From Anastrepha obliqua (Eukaryota; Arthropoda; Insecta; Diptera; Tephritidae), in NCBI RefSeq assembly GCF_027943255.1, contig NC_072892.1:120731792-120795791 (forward strand): a DNA stretch of 64,000 bases, read 5' to 3'. This document shows positions 44,401-56,239 of the stretch, piece by piece (position 1 is the first letter of the stretch; each line of letters begins with the position of its first letter). Under the pieces are notes generated by a model that worked only from the letters and a program-made list of their open reading frames with translations, ran no database searches and was not told the DNA's origin. The position numbers and the translations under genes are program-made.

Positions 44401-45936
44401 TAGGCCATTTTTGACTAATTTGGTTATATGTCATGATGTGCAAATTGTAAAGATTATTTAAAAAGCATATATTTTTTTTTTTGTTTCTGCATCCACTTTG
44501 TTAAAATTTTAGTTCAAGGATCAAATGTTTCTTGTTTTTACTGAAGGGATATGCCAGTTAACCAAATGAATGAATTGAATTTTAATCAAGCTCTAAAAGT
44601 TTATAATTTTCCACTAGATGTTCCCAACTTCAGATTACTAATTGTACGAAAATTATTCTACAAATTATTTTGTGTACATAACTTCTTGGTTTGATTTTTG
44701 GATTGGCTGGTACATCAGGCAAAGTATCGCTTAAAGTGGCATCGATGTTGCGTTTTACGCAGCAACTCCAAGTTTCTGTTTCGCGTGAACGCCGTGACAA
44801 AGGGTCTATGGTCTTAGCTGACATTTCTTTGATAAATACTAGTATTTTCAGTGTTTTTTTTATTATTACGGCTATTATTGTAGACGTAGACGTCAAAATA
44901 ATATAGTTGACTATGGACATATTTCACATAGCGTAAAAGTAGCAAAGTGACCCTCGTTGGGTTTTTCTGTTACACGGCATATTATAGCACATTTGATCAA
45001 AACCGTGAACAGCACCTTTGGTCGAGTTATACATAAAACTCTATAATATAAATGTTTGTAAGGTTTTCATTCTTGGGTCCCGGAATACTGTGAACAATGT
45101 TTCTTGGCTGCGTTCTGCTAGTGCGAGCTTCGAAAGATTGTGCTGACCATTTATGGCCATTCTTTCCTCTCAAATTCATAGTCGATGAAAAAAGGATTTG
45201 AGCCCTTGTCGTTCACCTGAGCTCATTTGCTCTGTGGGTTGGTCATTATCTGATGAATTAAACAACAAATATTTGATGTTCAAAAAGGCTCGTCGTCAGA
45301 ATCGTTTGAAACATAATATATGTTGGTTGGCCCATAAAATGTCCTCAACTTCACTGTCCAAATCATTTGCAGAAACCGCTTCTTCCTCGTTTCCCACTAT
45401 TGACAATATTAAATCTATATATATTATAATATTTTAAATTATATAGAATATAATAGAATTATATCTTTACCGTCCTTCCGTTTTGTAGAGCAAATAATAA
45501 AACCATCTACTTTAAAAAGTTAAAGTTCAAGTTGTTGCATTAATCATAAACATACATGTCTTGGACACCTCGGACCCAGTATATCCCAAACTTTACGTGT
45601 ATGCGCTAAGACTACTGGCAGCAAATTGAGCTGTCGTCATCCTATAAGGGTACTGAGGCGCACGTGTTTGCATCTCTTTCGCGCCTTGCGGTATTTTGAC
45701 CACAGCGTTACCTATCGCAAAGTTCAATGACCTTCGTCTACCTGGCTTTTATGCGAACTTATAACCTGAGTTGGCACTCAAATAGCTAACTACTTTTCCA
45801 GTTCACCGATCACAGACATGCGGCTCAATTTTTCTATAGCCTTTAAGATTTAGGCTAAGTTTCTTATTGAAAATTTCTGTATTTTATCCTCCAAGATTTT
45901 TTTTTATAAAAAACTGATAAAAACTGAAATGGAAAG
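44401..45936. other. unassigned
   Basis: Open frames at 44630-44920 (-), 44691-44906 (+) and 45198-45437 (+) have no domain I recognise. AT-rich near 45420-45470. Confidence 0.35.
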
Positions 45937-46218
45937 ATTGGCGCGTTCACCTTCTTATTACGTGTTTGGCCGAGCTACTACCCCAATTCTTCGTGTGCGT
46001 TTTTATTTTTATTCCACGAATGGAAGGACCTGCAGTTCTATGCCGCATCCGAGATGATTTTTATGACAGGTTTTTGCATGGCAGGAATACTGTTGAAGAT
46101 TGAAGGTTTACTAAGAGGTGGCCTTTTCTATCGTTTGATGTTTCATCATGTCCATAGTGGTTTTCTAATACGAGCTCTACAGAATAGTCGTCAAGCGCAA
46201 ACCCATGCGGTTACGTGT
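45937..46218 (-). mobile_element. old SINE, copy 7
   Basis: A heavily diverged reverse copy: ATTGGCGCGTTCACC, GTGTTTGGCCGAGCTACTAC, GAATGGAAGGACCTGCAGTT and a degraded head (AACCCATGCGGTTACG) near 46218. About 280 bp. Confidence 0.75.
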
Positions 46219-46250
46219 TTTATTATATTTCAATCAATTTTATTGATTTG

Positions 46251-46499
46251 ACGGCCGCCATAGCCGAATTGGTTGGGGCGTGATTATCATTCGGAATTCA
46301 CAGAGAGAACATCGGTTCGAATAGCGGTCGCCCCTCGGCAGGCAATGGCAAGCCTCCGAGTGTATTTCTGCCATGAAAAAGTTCCTCATAAAAAATATCT
46401 GCCGTTTGTCGGCTTGAAACTGTAGGTCCCTCCATTTGTGCAACAACAAACAGAAGGAGGAGCTCGGCCCAACACCAAAAGGGTGTACGCGCCAATTAT
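46251..46499 (+). mobile_element. tRNA-derived SINE, copy 8, internal deletion
   Basis: The head is intact with A-box-like TAGCCGAATTGG and a truncated B box GGTTCGAA at 46314-46321. About 40 bp normally following the B box are missing, so the sequence jumps to TAGCGGTCGCCCCTCGG. The tail ends CGCGCCAATTATA. The complete MITE starts five bases later. Confidence 0.85.
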
Positions 46500-46503
46500 A
46501 ACA

Positions 46504-46712
46504 GGTGGCGCAAAATTAATCAATTATGGAAAGATTTATAATATTTGCAAATATCGTCCTACGGCAATCATATTTGACACTTGTGAGCTAGACAGCTGCA
46601 GCACACAAACAGACAAGCAATGGAGCACGTAAGGGTCAAAATAAAGATTTCTGTCATTCAAAATATTTTTTTTTTTTTAGTAAAAAGTTGAATGGTTCAT
46701 TTTGCGCCACCC
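46504..46712 (+). mobile_element. complete MITE, 'GGTGGCGCAAAAT' family
   Basis: 209 bp. The left end is GGTGGCGCAAAATTAATC and the right end TTCATTTTGCGCCACC, giving inverted repeats of about 14 bp. Internal landmarks are AAGATTTATAATATTTGC, TGAGCTAGACAGCTGCAG, GACAAGCAATGGAGCACG and AAATAAAGATTTCTGTC. A further right-end fragment, GATTAATTTTGCGCAACC, follows at 46713-46730. There is no long open frame. Partial copies occur at 7161, 13172, 25119 and 56090. Confidence 0.85.
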
Positions 46713-46737
46713 GATTAATTTTGCGCAACCCTTTATT

Positions 46738-46768
<31 letters not shown>
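46738..46768. repeat. (TA)n microsatellite
   Basis: About 14 TA units with one interruption (TATACATATATA). Confidence 0.9.
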
Positions 46769-46929
46769 TGATTCGATTTTGCTGTATTGTTCTTTTGCGT
46801 GCTTTTCTTATTTTTATTTGTTTTTGTGCCACAGGGTCACACGAATCGAGCATAGCAACATTTCTGCCAACACTCAAACGAGTTGCTATTTCTATTGCCA
46901 TATAGCTCTGGCTATATGCGCATACATTA

Positions 46930-47386
46930 GGGCGGGTCGATTTAAAAATCGCCCATTGCTCTGTGAAAATCATATTCTGGGGATCAAAATAAGAAACTTT
47001 GCCAAATGAACCATACCTCTGAAACGAATTCTGATATCCCCCAATTTGGGTCGAACGAAAAATCCCACTTTGACCCATTTAGAGTGCACCAATCGAGTCC
47101 AAATGTATGACCGACCCCCACTAACTTTGGACGACCGGTCAACCCATGCCAGTGGCACACCCCCTGGAACTCCCCTGGGGGGTTCCCCATACAACCATTT
47201 CAAAATATCACCATTTTTGGCCTTTACATGAGAAAAAAAACTAAAACGTTCGACCCAAATTGGGGGACATCAGAATTAGTTTTAGAGGTATGGTTCCTTC
47301 GGCAAAGTTTCTTATTTTGATCCCCAGAATATGATTTTCACAGAGCAATGGGCGATTTTTTTGCCTCCCCCCAAATCGACCCGACC
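46930..47386. mobile_element. foldback MITE with about 130 bp arms
   Basis: 457 bp flanked by TA (46928-46929 and 47387-47388). The left arm 46930-47057 and the right arm 47247-47386 are inverted copies, sharing CGCCCATTGCTCTGTGAAAA, TATTCTGGGGATCAAAATAA, GAAACTTTGCC and CCCCAATTTGGGTCGAACG. The right arm has a short G-rich addition near its tip. The 189 bp centre is GC-richer and contains a second small hairpin around GGAACTCCCCTGGGGGGTTC. The minus and plus open frames here are mirror artefacts of the palindrome. Confidence 0.92.
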
Positions 47387-47388
47387 TA

Positions 47389-48204
47389 GTATACATATAT
47401 ACATATGTATGTATGTATGACATGTATGCATATACGTACACCAGTGATTGTGCTACAATAGATACATTAATATTTATCGCCATATTTGTATGAATTGATA
47501 TTTCACTTTGCATGCATCACCAGTTCTACTGGACCACAGGAATTCATATCAGACTCGCCTTTTGCTCGCTAGGACTGCCATTCACCGCCTATCCATTCAA
47601 GCGTAGATGCAGTCAAGTAATGATTTACCTATTCAGCTACAAATATATTTATCTATCCATCTAGCTATCTATGCTTATAAATAATATACGCATGTATGTG
47701 TGGTGCATGCAACCAATAGTTGTAAATATATCTACTCAAAAATATGCAGTGCAATCAAACGTGAATCCATGTTGATCATTGGAAAAACTCCAATAAATAT
47801 TTATGAAGAAAACTTCCGTGTATGGATGTGTGGCTGCATTAGTGAGTGCATGAATGCTGATGTATCCCTGTAGCTAAAATTTAAACTAATCACATTCATT
47901 TCATGCAATAATATTTTGGCAATAGCGGACTGGTCTAATAGTAACTAGTTCTAAACAAGTTTCAGTTAGCCCAGAGATAATAATATTTTTTATCCTGAAA
48001 TTGAAAAATTAGCTATTTTATTTAAATAATCAATTGCTTATAAATAATTATCTTCAAGGTCGATAGTGAATTTATTTCTAATTATCGACTTTTTTGTTTT
48101 TCTGAAATTTTATGTTACTCCTAAAATAAGCTTCAGTAAAAGTCGTTTTTTTAACTCGAAATATTACTATATGTAATTATTATTATTTTATTTTTACACC
48201 TATT
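47389..48204. other. unassigned, TATG-rich at the left
   Basis: ATGTATGTATG runs at 47400-47440; otherwise nothing recognised. Confidence 0.4.
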
Positions 48205-48700
48205 TTTCTTCTTCTTCTTGATTGGCGCGATAACCGCTTACGAGGTTTTGGCCGAGTTTAAAGTGCGCTAGTCGTTTCTTTGTCGTGTTAACTGGCACCA
48301 ATTGGAAACACCATGTGAGGCCAAGTCATTCTTCACCTTATCTTTGCAATGTAGAGGAGGTTTTCCTCTTCCTCTGCTACCACCAGCTGGTACCGCATCG
48401 AATACTTTCAGAGCCGGAGCGTTTGTATCCATTCGGACGACATGACCCAGCCAACGTAGCCACTGGATCTTTATTAGCTGCACTTTGCCTATGTCGCCGT
48501 CCATTTCTTGCGTTACTCGCTGTCGCCAACGTGCAAAGGTCCATAAATCTTCAACAGAATCGTTCTCTCAAACACTCCAAGTGATACCTCATCGGATATT
48601 GTCATCGTCCAAGCTTCTGTGCCATGCAATAGGACGGGCATGGTGAGAGACTTACAAAGAGTTAGTTTTGTTCGTCAAGAGAGAACTTTACTACTCGATT
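48205..48700 (-). mobile_element. RTE-type LINE 3' end
   Basis: Read leftwards. Broken RT C-terminal sequence (48700-48510) passes into the 78-codon frame 48504-48268 with IQWLRWLGHVVRMDTNAPAL and VFDAVPAGGSRGRGKPPLHC, the C-terminal signature of RTE-like elements. The gene ends at VSNWCQLTRQRND. The 3' UTR is very short: CTCGGCCAAA, an imperfect hairpin, CGCGCCAAT, then an (AAG)n tail at 48205-48218. The same end is found at 63183-63490. Confidence 0.85.
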
Positions 48701-49294
48701 GCTTACTTAATTTAAAGCAACGCTTGCTGGAAAAGAAGATTATCCGTTTGATTTCAGAGCTGAAATTTTTATCACTGGAAGTGCTGGTTCCTAGTTAACT
48801 TAGCCATGTGGATATTAATGACGCCGAGCCCCAAAAATTATTTCACAATACTTAAGGTTCTAGACTATCAGACCAAAAATATGCTTCGAAATTTTGGATT
48901 TCCGAAAATTCAGAAGGATCAGTCTACCCTTACCTACTATATTTAGAAGTTGAGCACTTTGTAGGGTATCTTGTGTCAGATTTTGGATAAGTGTGACGAG
49001 AGTATTGATTTTCAAGGTCCATGAACCATCTCTTCTAAAAATGAAAAAACACATAAGATACTCAGGGCTTTGCTCAACCAGCCCATAAAATCTGCCCTCC
49101 GTTTCTTAAGTATCAACTTGATAGGACGGCATCATAAGCCAGGCATAAAATAAGAATTCCAGCATACCAACAGCTAAGATCTCAAAGTAACTCAAAAACC
49201 CTGCTAGTTCGAGCTATCAATCTCTTTTAAAGAACTTTCACCGGAGACAAACGGGTCGCCAAATCTAGATTCTTTCCATCGACTTAATAATTTA
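48701..49294. other. unassigned
   Basis: May include upstream parts of the LINE at 49295, but no motif is recognised. Confidence 0.3.
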
Positions 49295-50110
49295 AAAGAA
49301 TAACCTTTACGCACAGATCTCTCTATTCACAAACTGCAGTTTGAGGGTAGTGCTAGGGAAAGCTCTCCAATTAAGCAAGATTGTCTATACCAATGTATCA
49401 TGGCAGAGGTCTTTGTCTGCATTGGCGGCTGCAAAATGGAATCGGGAGCCGGAGCAAGGGTTTCCTCTAAACCAGCCTATTTATCTATTTCCTTAAAAGT
49501 CCCGAATAATGCTAGTGTTTTTCAGGCAGAATTCTTTGCGATGTACTTCTCAGGAAGGGGTCGATTAAATTGGTCTCAGGGATCTCCTGTCCGGTCATCG
49601 GCATCCCCACGACTGTTGCTGAACGATTATTGTTATTAAACTTATTTTTCAGGAAAGTGCAGAGCAGATGGAGCTCCATTTCATCGTGTGCTATTTCGTA
49701 CATTAGACGTAGGACGCAGAAAGTCCTGGGGACTCCACGCCATTCAATTTTCAAACGCGCATTGAACATTCGGATAACATGCGGAAAAGCTGGGTTTTCC
49801 ATTTAAATTTGCGAAACTATGGAGACCTTTTAGGGAAGGAAACTGTTGAGCACTTTCTCTGTAAATGTCCGAATATGGCAGCTAGATGATTAAGGTTACT
49901 GGGTACTCATTTCTTCGACTCCTTGGGGCAGTGCTCCAATTTAACTCTTCTCTATTACATCAACAGCTCTGGCTGGCGGTAGATATCTGCCTGTTTGAGG
50001 TCTTTTTATGGTATCAAAATGCCGCTTTCTTGGTACTTTGCGAGTGCCAGACTGGTACTCCAGCCATTTCACCTACCTACCACCTACCTAACTTTTACAA
50101 ATATCGGCTG
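49295..50110 (+). mobile_element. LOA-like LINE fragment: RNase H and 3' end
   Basis: Rightward, related to 31735-33545. DLSIHKLQFEGSAR-like sequence at 49317 is followed by an RNase H start with the acidic block eroded (VFVCIGGCKMESGAGARVSS), then VPNNASVFQAEFFAMY. The C-terminal ETVEHFLCKCPNMAAR is at 49840-49885. The 3' end reads CCAGACTGGTACTCCAGCC and then ATTTCACCTACC repeats at 50045-50090. The same 3' end lies at 58860-59150. Confidence 0.75.
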
Positions 50111-50370
50111 TTTCGCAGAAAAGGCTCGAGATAGATAGATGTTCTTATAGCACAGCTGTTCCTTTCCTTATGACCTAACGAGGCTTACTCAAGAATGATT
50201 TCCATCATTTGATAACAGATCGTTCAATAATAGAGAAAATAGCAAGCGTATCGCTCCCAAACTACTGAAATGGAGAGAATGAATGTTAAACACATGACTT
50301 TAAAACCTGATGGCCTAACAAAACCAATGGCGATGTTTACCAAAACAAGATACCAGAGCCTTTTTTTGTA

Positions 50371-51240
50371 TCACTCCGCTATCGCGTGGTGTCCATGGAT
50401 ATGGATGTCGCTACTCGAACCAAAGGTTGTTTGAGACTCTCCAAATTTCTGTGAGGTCTTTGACAGGCCATGTTCTCCAAACCACAAACTGTAGTCCAAT
50501 GGATGCAGATCTGGACTTCCAGACGGCCAATCTTCGGCGACTATAAACCCAGGAATATTGTTTTTAGCCACTGCTGGGTGGTTTTTGCCTTATAGGCTGG
50601 AGCGGAATCTTGCTAGAAGATCCAACGCTCTTCATTGAAGGGAGTACTGGTCAACTGCTTCACCACCCTTTCCAAGACTTCCTCCCGGTACACTTTTGCC
50701 CCGATCTTAAACCCTTTTTCGCAGAAATGAAGAGATGTAATGCCTTTATAAGACACTTGCATAAATTTTGTCATTTTGCTTTTAAGAACTTCTTCAACAG
50801 CAAAAATTTGCTCATCTGTGAAAATAATATTTTCATAGCCGTTGACCGCGTGCCACGGAAGAAGCTGCTTGCATCTGTCGAGCCTAATTTTTTTCAAGTG
50901 CGCTGTCGAGCGAGGGAAGGCTTTCATGTGGAGATAAATCTCTAATTAGTCTTGGCATGGATCTGGTCGATACATTCATTTCCCTAGACATGATTTTCTG
51001 CTTTCTAAATTGAGTCCTATGATTTCTTTATCGAATGGCTTCTATGGCTACACTGGTTCGAAGCACGCGAGGACGACCACTTGTTTTTCTCTCTGTCACT
51101 TCAGACGTTTGGGAAAAACGATTGATTGTGCGGCAGACAAAAATTCTCGGAATATTAAACTCAAATATTCAGCAATTCGTAAATCTCACTTGCACGTTTA
51201 TCACATTTAAGTAATGCAATCACTGCAATGCGATTTTCCT
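50371..51240 (-). mobile_element. maT-type (DD37D) transposase remnant, copy 2
   Basis: Leftward. The N-terminal HTH region is only vaguely visible. The frame 50927-50613 holds LDRCKQLLPWHAVNGYENII, FTDEQIFAVEEVLKSKMTKF (first Asp) and YREEVLERVVKQLTSTPFNE. Then comes a TAG exactly before QDSAPAYKAKTTQQW (second Asp; the usual His is Tyr), and DWPSGSPDLHPLDYSLW with the last Asp 37 residues later. No inverted repeats identified. Inactive. Confidence 0.82.
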
Positions 51241-53025
51241 TAGCTCCCACTCCATTGTTAACAAACAAAATTTGCCACCAAACTGAGTATCATTTATGAG
51301 TAGACAGAAGCAAAAAACGGTACTCTTTTCTGCGCATAAAATTTAGGCACACGGAGTACCTAACTGACGATATATTTATTTCGATGAGCTCGCTGACTCA
51401 GCTCAGGAAACTCATACCTTAGCATGCTCTGGCGACTTGTAGATTTATGGCTGTTGTCGTTTAAAACTTTTATTTATTTTCCATTGGTTTAAAATCTTTT
51501 GTCGCCTCATCAGAAGTACAAAGCCGGAATTAGGGAGGCATAAACACTTTAAGGCGTCCAATTATTAATGGAGCCGTACTTCTATAAGACTGCATCAGTC
51601 TTTAAATAAAATGTTTCAAGAAATCGTAGATTGTTTCGCTTGCAACTTCAATATATTCGAGGCTGTTCTGGACTTATATTTACAGCACCTTTTAACCATA
51701 AAATCAACCACACTTTTCAGGAAACATGAGAGATAGTCATAACTCGAAATTCACTTCAAAGTTGGCCTGTTCAAAACCAATAGATTACTCTGCTAGGCTA
51801 ATCGACTCAAATATGAATTTAAATCATACTTCTCTCTACTCTTACCATACCTACACAAATTTATAAATTTACATTTGTGTGCATGCAAAGTTGCCATTAG
51901 TGGAAAAGTCAAACAGACATTGGGGTGATATCTGTAAACAAATTATGTAACTGCATTCTGAGGATATCTTGATACCACTTATACGCAAATACATATTGGT
52001 ATAAGTATACACCCACATATGTATGCATGTCTTTAAAAAGATATTAGTCAATGCACAAGTTTATTCTTCAACATTCTTGTTTGTATTTATTCTTAGATTT
52101 GGTTTACTGCACTAATCGATAAAACGAAAAGCAAAAACAAATTTAAGTACGAATATGGTTTGTTGTTTGTAGTTGACCGCAAATAGTACCACCCACACAC
52201 ATTTAGGTATGCATACTTTTTTCATAGCACACAATTATTCAGGCAGTGGCTCAGGTATGCTAGCAAACACAGTCACAAAAATATTTATTATTTTAATTTG
52301 GGAAATTATAACAGTGATTTTCTCGATATGAAATAATAATACGATTTTTTATTAGGGTTGAGAAATTTTTTTATCTAAGCTGACTTTTTCCAAGCGGTTG
52401 CGTACTCGTACTTCATTGAGTAATACGGTTTAAGAAAAGATTTATTCTCCTGAACTAAAATTGAAGATAATAAGAAAAAATGCTAATTTAAAGAAATTTG
52501 GTTAATCCCATTTAACATAAGAAAATTTAACCAAGTTGTTACTAGAAAAGTTTTGATGCTTTCATTGAAGCAAAAAGTGCTTGTACCTAATGTATCATTG
52601 GAATACAATATTAATTTTCTTAACGACTGTAGGCACTTCTGATGAAATTCTTCATAACATTTCGGCACAGTGAGCGAAATCAGGTCTATTAGCTTAGTAA
52701 TCTCATTACCCTAGTACGATCGGGGCACCAGCTTATGATATTTCAAAGCGGCTCCGAAATTTCGATTCTGTAGTACTTCATGTATAAACTTTATTGTGTA
52801 CACAAAACAACTCATTATGGGCGATTGTGGAATTAGGAAAACGTGTCCTAATGACATCACTGATTATAAGAATTCAAACAATCAGAATATTCCTTCTAAT
52901 AAAGAATTGACGTATTATACACTTTTTGAATAGCAAAAAGTACGGCTTTGAACTTACCCTCATAAATCAGTTTTAAGTGTTTTTACCAACAAATTTTTAA
53001 GCTCCGTAATAAAAAAATATAGTCT
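51241..53025. other. unassigned AT-rich DNA
   Basis: About 1.8 kb without a recognised gene or element. Confidence 0.45.
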
Positions 53026-53560
53026 GTTATATGTGTTATGTTTTATGTTTTATGATTTATGTTTTATGTTTTATGTTTTAATTTTTTATGTTTTATGTTT
53101 TATGTTTTATGTTTTATGTTTTATGTTTTATGTCTTATGTCTTATGTCTTATGTCTTATGTCTTATTTCTTATGTCTTATATTCTATGTCTTTTGTCTTA
53201 TGTCTTATGTCTTATATTTTATGTCTTATGTCTTATGTCTTATGTCTTATGTCTTATGTCTTATGTCTTATGTCTTATGTCTTATGTCTTATGTCTTATG
53301 TCTTATGTCTTATGTCTTATGTCTTATGTCTTATGTCTTATGTCTTATGTCTTATGTCTTATGTCTCATGTCTTATGTCTTATGTCTTATGTCTTATGTC
53401 TTATGTCTTATGTTCTATGTTCTATGTCTTATGTCTTATGTCTTATGTCTTATATCTTATATTTTATGTGTTATGTCTTACGTTTTGTGTTTTATGCCTT
53501 GTGTTTTATGTCTTATGTTTCATGTTATGTTACATACCTTTTGTTTTATGTCTTTGTTTT
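53026..53560 (+). repeat. 7-bp minisatellite (TTATGTY)n
   Basis: About 75 tandem heptamers. The outer units are mostly TTATGTT and the central block (about 53220-53430) is almost pure TTATGTC. Imperfect units such as TTATATT and TTATGCC lie at the edges. Because 7 is not a multiple of 3 and the unit contains no in-phase stop, all three plus frames stay open for 159-204 codons, giving a repeating CLMSYVL-like peptide. This is not a gene. Confidence 0.95.
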
Positions 53561-53788
53561 ATATTAAGTATTTTAATTCTTGTGATTACCATCTTCTACT
53601 TTAATTTTACTTTTTATATTATTTGTCTTATGTTAATTTTTGTTTAACCTTTTTTATTAAATCAATAATTGAAGTTACTTTATATGCCTCCTTATTCAAC
53701 GACATTTATCTTAATATCTTTTCATCCCAAATTAGAGGATAGCCTCATGTGGGTTAAAATTTTTAAAGGAATATCTAGTACATATGTG

Positions 53789-53812
53789 TATATATATATA
53801 TATATATATATC
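53789..53812. repeat. (TA)n microsatellite
   Basis: About 11 TA units immediately left of the truncated 5' end of the DD41D mariner copy B. Confidence 0.9.
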
Positions 53813-53821
53813 TAGTATGTA

Positions 53822-54857
53822 CGTGTTCTGTTAAGAAAGTTTATCGCGCGTTTTTTTCTTTTTATGGTCAGTTTAATCGACCCACTGAAGCGGCTATTCG
53901 AGCTATTGTGAGTAAATTTAAAACCAAATTTACATTACTAGACATCAAACCACCAACACGCTTACGTTGAGTGCGAACTGAAGAAAATATCGCAGCTGTA
54001 TCGGCCATTGTTAATGATGAACATCAATTATCGATTCGTCGCGGTTCGCAGCAATTGGGCCTCTCTTACTCAACAACGTGGAAAATTTTGCGAAAGGATT
54101 TAGGTGTGAAGCCTTTCAAAATACAGCTGGTCCAAGAATTGAAGCCGAACGACCTACCGCAACGCAGAATTTTTGGTGAATGGGTTCTTGGAAAGTTCGC
54201 CGAAGATCCACTTTTTTATGGAAAAATTGTGTTCAGTGATTTTGGAATGAAGTTCAGCCAGAAGAATTGCAAGAGCTACCAATGTATCCAGAAAAGGTCA
54301 CAGTTTGGTGCGGTTCATGGGCTGGAGGTATCATTGGACCGTACTTCTTCAAAGATGCTGCGAATCGTAACGTAACTGTGAATGGTGAGCGCTACCGTGA
54401 AATGATATCCAACTTTTTTTTGCCCAAAATGCAAGAGCTTGACTTGCATGACAAGTGGTTTCAGTAAGACGGTGCCACATGCCACATTTATTTCACGTTC
54501 AGAACCTGTCAATTGGCCACCCAGATCGTGCGATATAACGCCTTTAGATTATTTTTTGTGGGGCTCTGTTAAAGCTCATGTCTATTCAGACAAGCCTGCT
54601 TCAATTAACACATTGGAAGACAACATTAAAGCATTTATATGTGAGATACTGGCCGAAACATTGGAAAGAGAGGCCAAAATTGGACTAAGCGGATGGCCCA
54701 TTTGAAGCGCAATCGCGGTCAACATTTGCATGAAATAATCTTCACACATTAAATTATATGGACCGTACTATCGATTTGAAAAAAAATGCATGCATTTTTC
54801 TGAACTTTACGTGAGTTTTTTTTGAAAAACTTTCCTATAGTTCTTAAAAAATCACCA
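53822..54857 (+). mobile_element. DD41D (rosa-type) mariner, copy B, 5'-truncated
   Basis: Rightward relative of copy A (5948-7155). It begins mid-gene at GTGTTCTGTTAAGAAAG, next to the (TA)n run, so the 5' inverted repeat and first codons are missing. The 3' inverted repeat (TTCTTAAAAAATCACC) is present at the right end. The transposase is broken by deletions. Confidence 0.85.
53971..54705 (+). pseudogene. DD41D mariner transposase pseudogene, copy B
   Basis: MRTEENIAAVSAIVNDEHQL opens a clean 134-codon frame through the second HTH (RRGSQQLGLSYSTTWKILRK) and LVQELKPNDLPQRRIFGEW. The first Asp is reached in KIVFSD but about 57 bp that follow it in copy A are deleted. Later blocks in other frames are VTVWCGSWAGGIIGPYFFKD, LHDKWFQ-stop-DGATCH (second Asp, stop just before) and SCDITPLDYFLWGSVKAHVY (third Asp). 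Confidence 0.85.
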
Positions 54858-56089
54858 TTTTCATATATTTAAATTTTTTTCATACTCCCTCTTTTTTTGT
54901 TATTTTTGTTTTTTTTGTTATTTCTACTCACCAAGTTAACTGTTTGCTCCGCAGCTATAAAAAATGTAAGAGCCTTTTCGTCCTTGAACTTCAGAATTTC
55001 TAATATTCTTTTACTGTATTTAATTTACTATTCAAATAGTTTTATATTTTGTGCTTTAATATTTTAATCTCGAATGTTCATTAAAAGTGCCCCTCAGCAC
55101 TCATGGGAATATTTGTCTGTATTTTCGTGCTTGTACAAATTTGATGACTCCAGCAAGTATATCAATAATTTAACCAACAATATTCTCTCACCATTGATTC
55201 AAAAATACTTTCAATTATATTTCCAGCTTAATATGTCTCTAAATACAAGCATTTGTATGCCAGCATAGCCTGAAGCAAACTTTTGCATTTCCGTTTGGCC
55301 ACATGGACAGGAAGTTGCAAGTTGAGCACTTATCTACTCACACAGATATGAGTGAGAGTTTGCCTGCAACACATTTCATTACGCAATTTATTTAAGTTTG
55401 CAATTATATAATTCACTCTCCTCTCAACATTTCAAATATGCGAAATATTTATTTACCACTATGGGAAATAAGTTAAAGTATTCTCTTATTTCACTCAAAA
55501 ATGCAAAATATTGCTGAGGATGACAGTTATTTCAACTACTCAATAATGTCGTATGGGAATAACGAAAGGCCAGTATATCTATTGCGTTTGTATGGGGATT
55601 AAATTTACATACTTTATTGAAGAAGAAATTTTTGATTATTTTATGAGGCTTCTACATTAAAATAGCATTGCTTCTGCAGTCAGTGAAATTTATTTGTTTG
55701 GAAAAATATAATTTAAAACCGAGAGTAAATAAATTTTTAAAAGAGTTTTGAAGTAATAGAATGATGAATGAAATGTATGAATAGCTTACCGGTCATATAC
55801 TCGTATGTAGGTTGGTGTATACCTATGTAGGTATGAAGCTGGCATTTTAAGCTAAAAACTACGTAGTGATAGAAAGTGGTAGAAAATGTTTACCTAATTC
55901 AAATAAATGCGCACTGCTTCGTAAATATTTTTCAAACTCTCAGGCAATATGCGCATACTTGGTCAAAATAACAAATATTCGCCTTTTGAGAAACATTTCA
56001 TGAGAAGGAGGGATTTGCTCAGGAAGTGCGTGTATAAGCGCAAATTTGATTATTTCATCACGCATTAGTATTAATAGAATTATATTAGA
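54858..56089. other. unassigned AT-rich DNA
   Basis: No recognised element or gene. Confidence 0.4.
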
Positions 56090-56239
56090 CAATCATATCG
56101 ATCAGCATATTTGACATTTGTGAACTAGTAGCTGCAGTATATAGACAGACACGCAATGGAGCGCGTGTCAATCACACAGAATCATTTTTTACTTAGTAAA
56201 AAAGGTATTCAAAAACAAATTTGGATGATTAATGTGGCG
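56090..56239 (+). mobile_element. MITE 'GGTGGCGCAAAAT' family, degraded copy
   Basis: AATCATATCGATCAGCATAT, TGAACTAGTAGCTGCAG, GACACGCAATGGAGCGCG, a T-run with TTAGTAAAAAAGG and a shortened right end TGATTAATGTGGCG match the complete copy at 46504-46712. The left end is lost. Confidence 0.65.

Noticed and set aside
46737..47203. Open frames on both strands over the foldback element (113 and 77 codons)
   Set aside because: They arise from palindromic arms read in both directions and match no protein family I know.
53033..53647. Three overlapping plus-strand open frames of 159-204 codons
   Set aside because: They are generated by the 7-bp repeat, which has no stop in any plus frame; the peptide is a repeat artefact.
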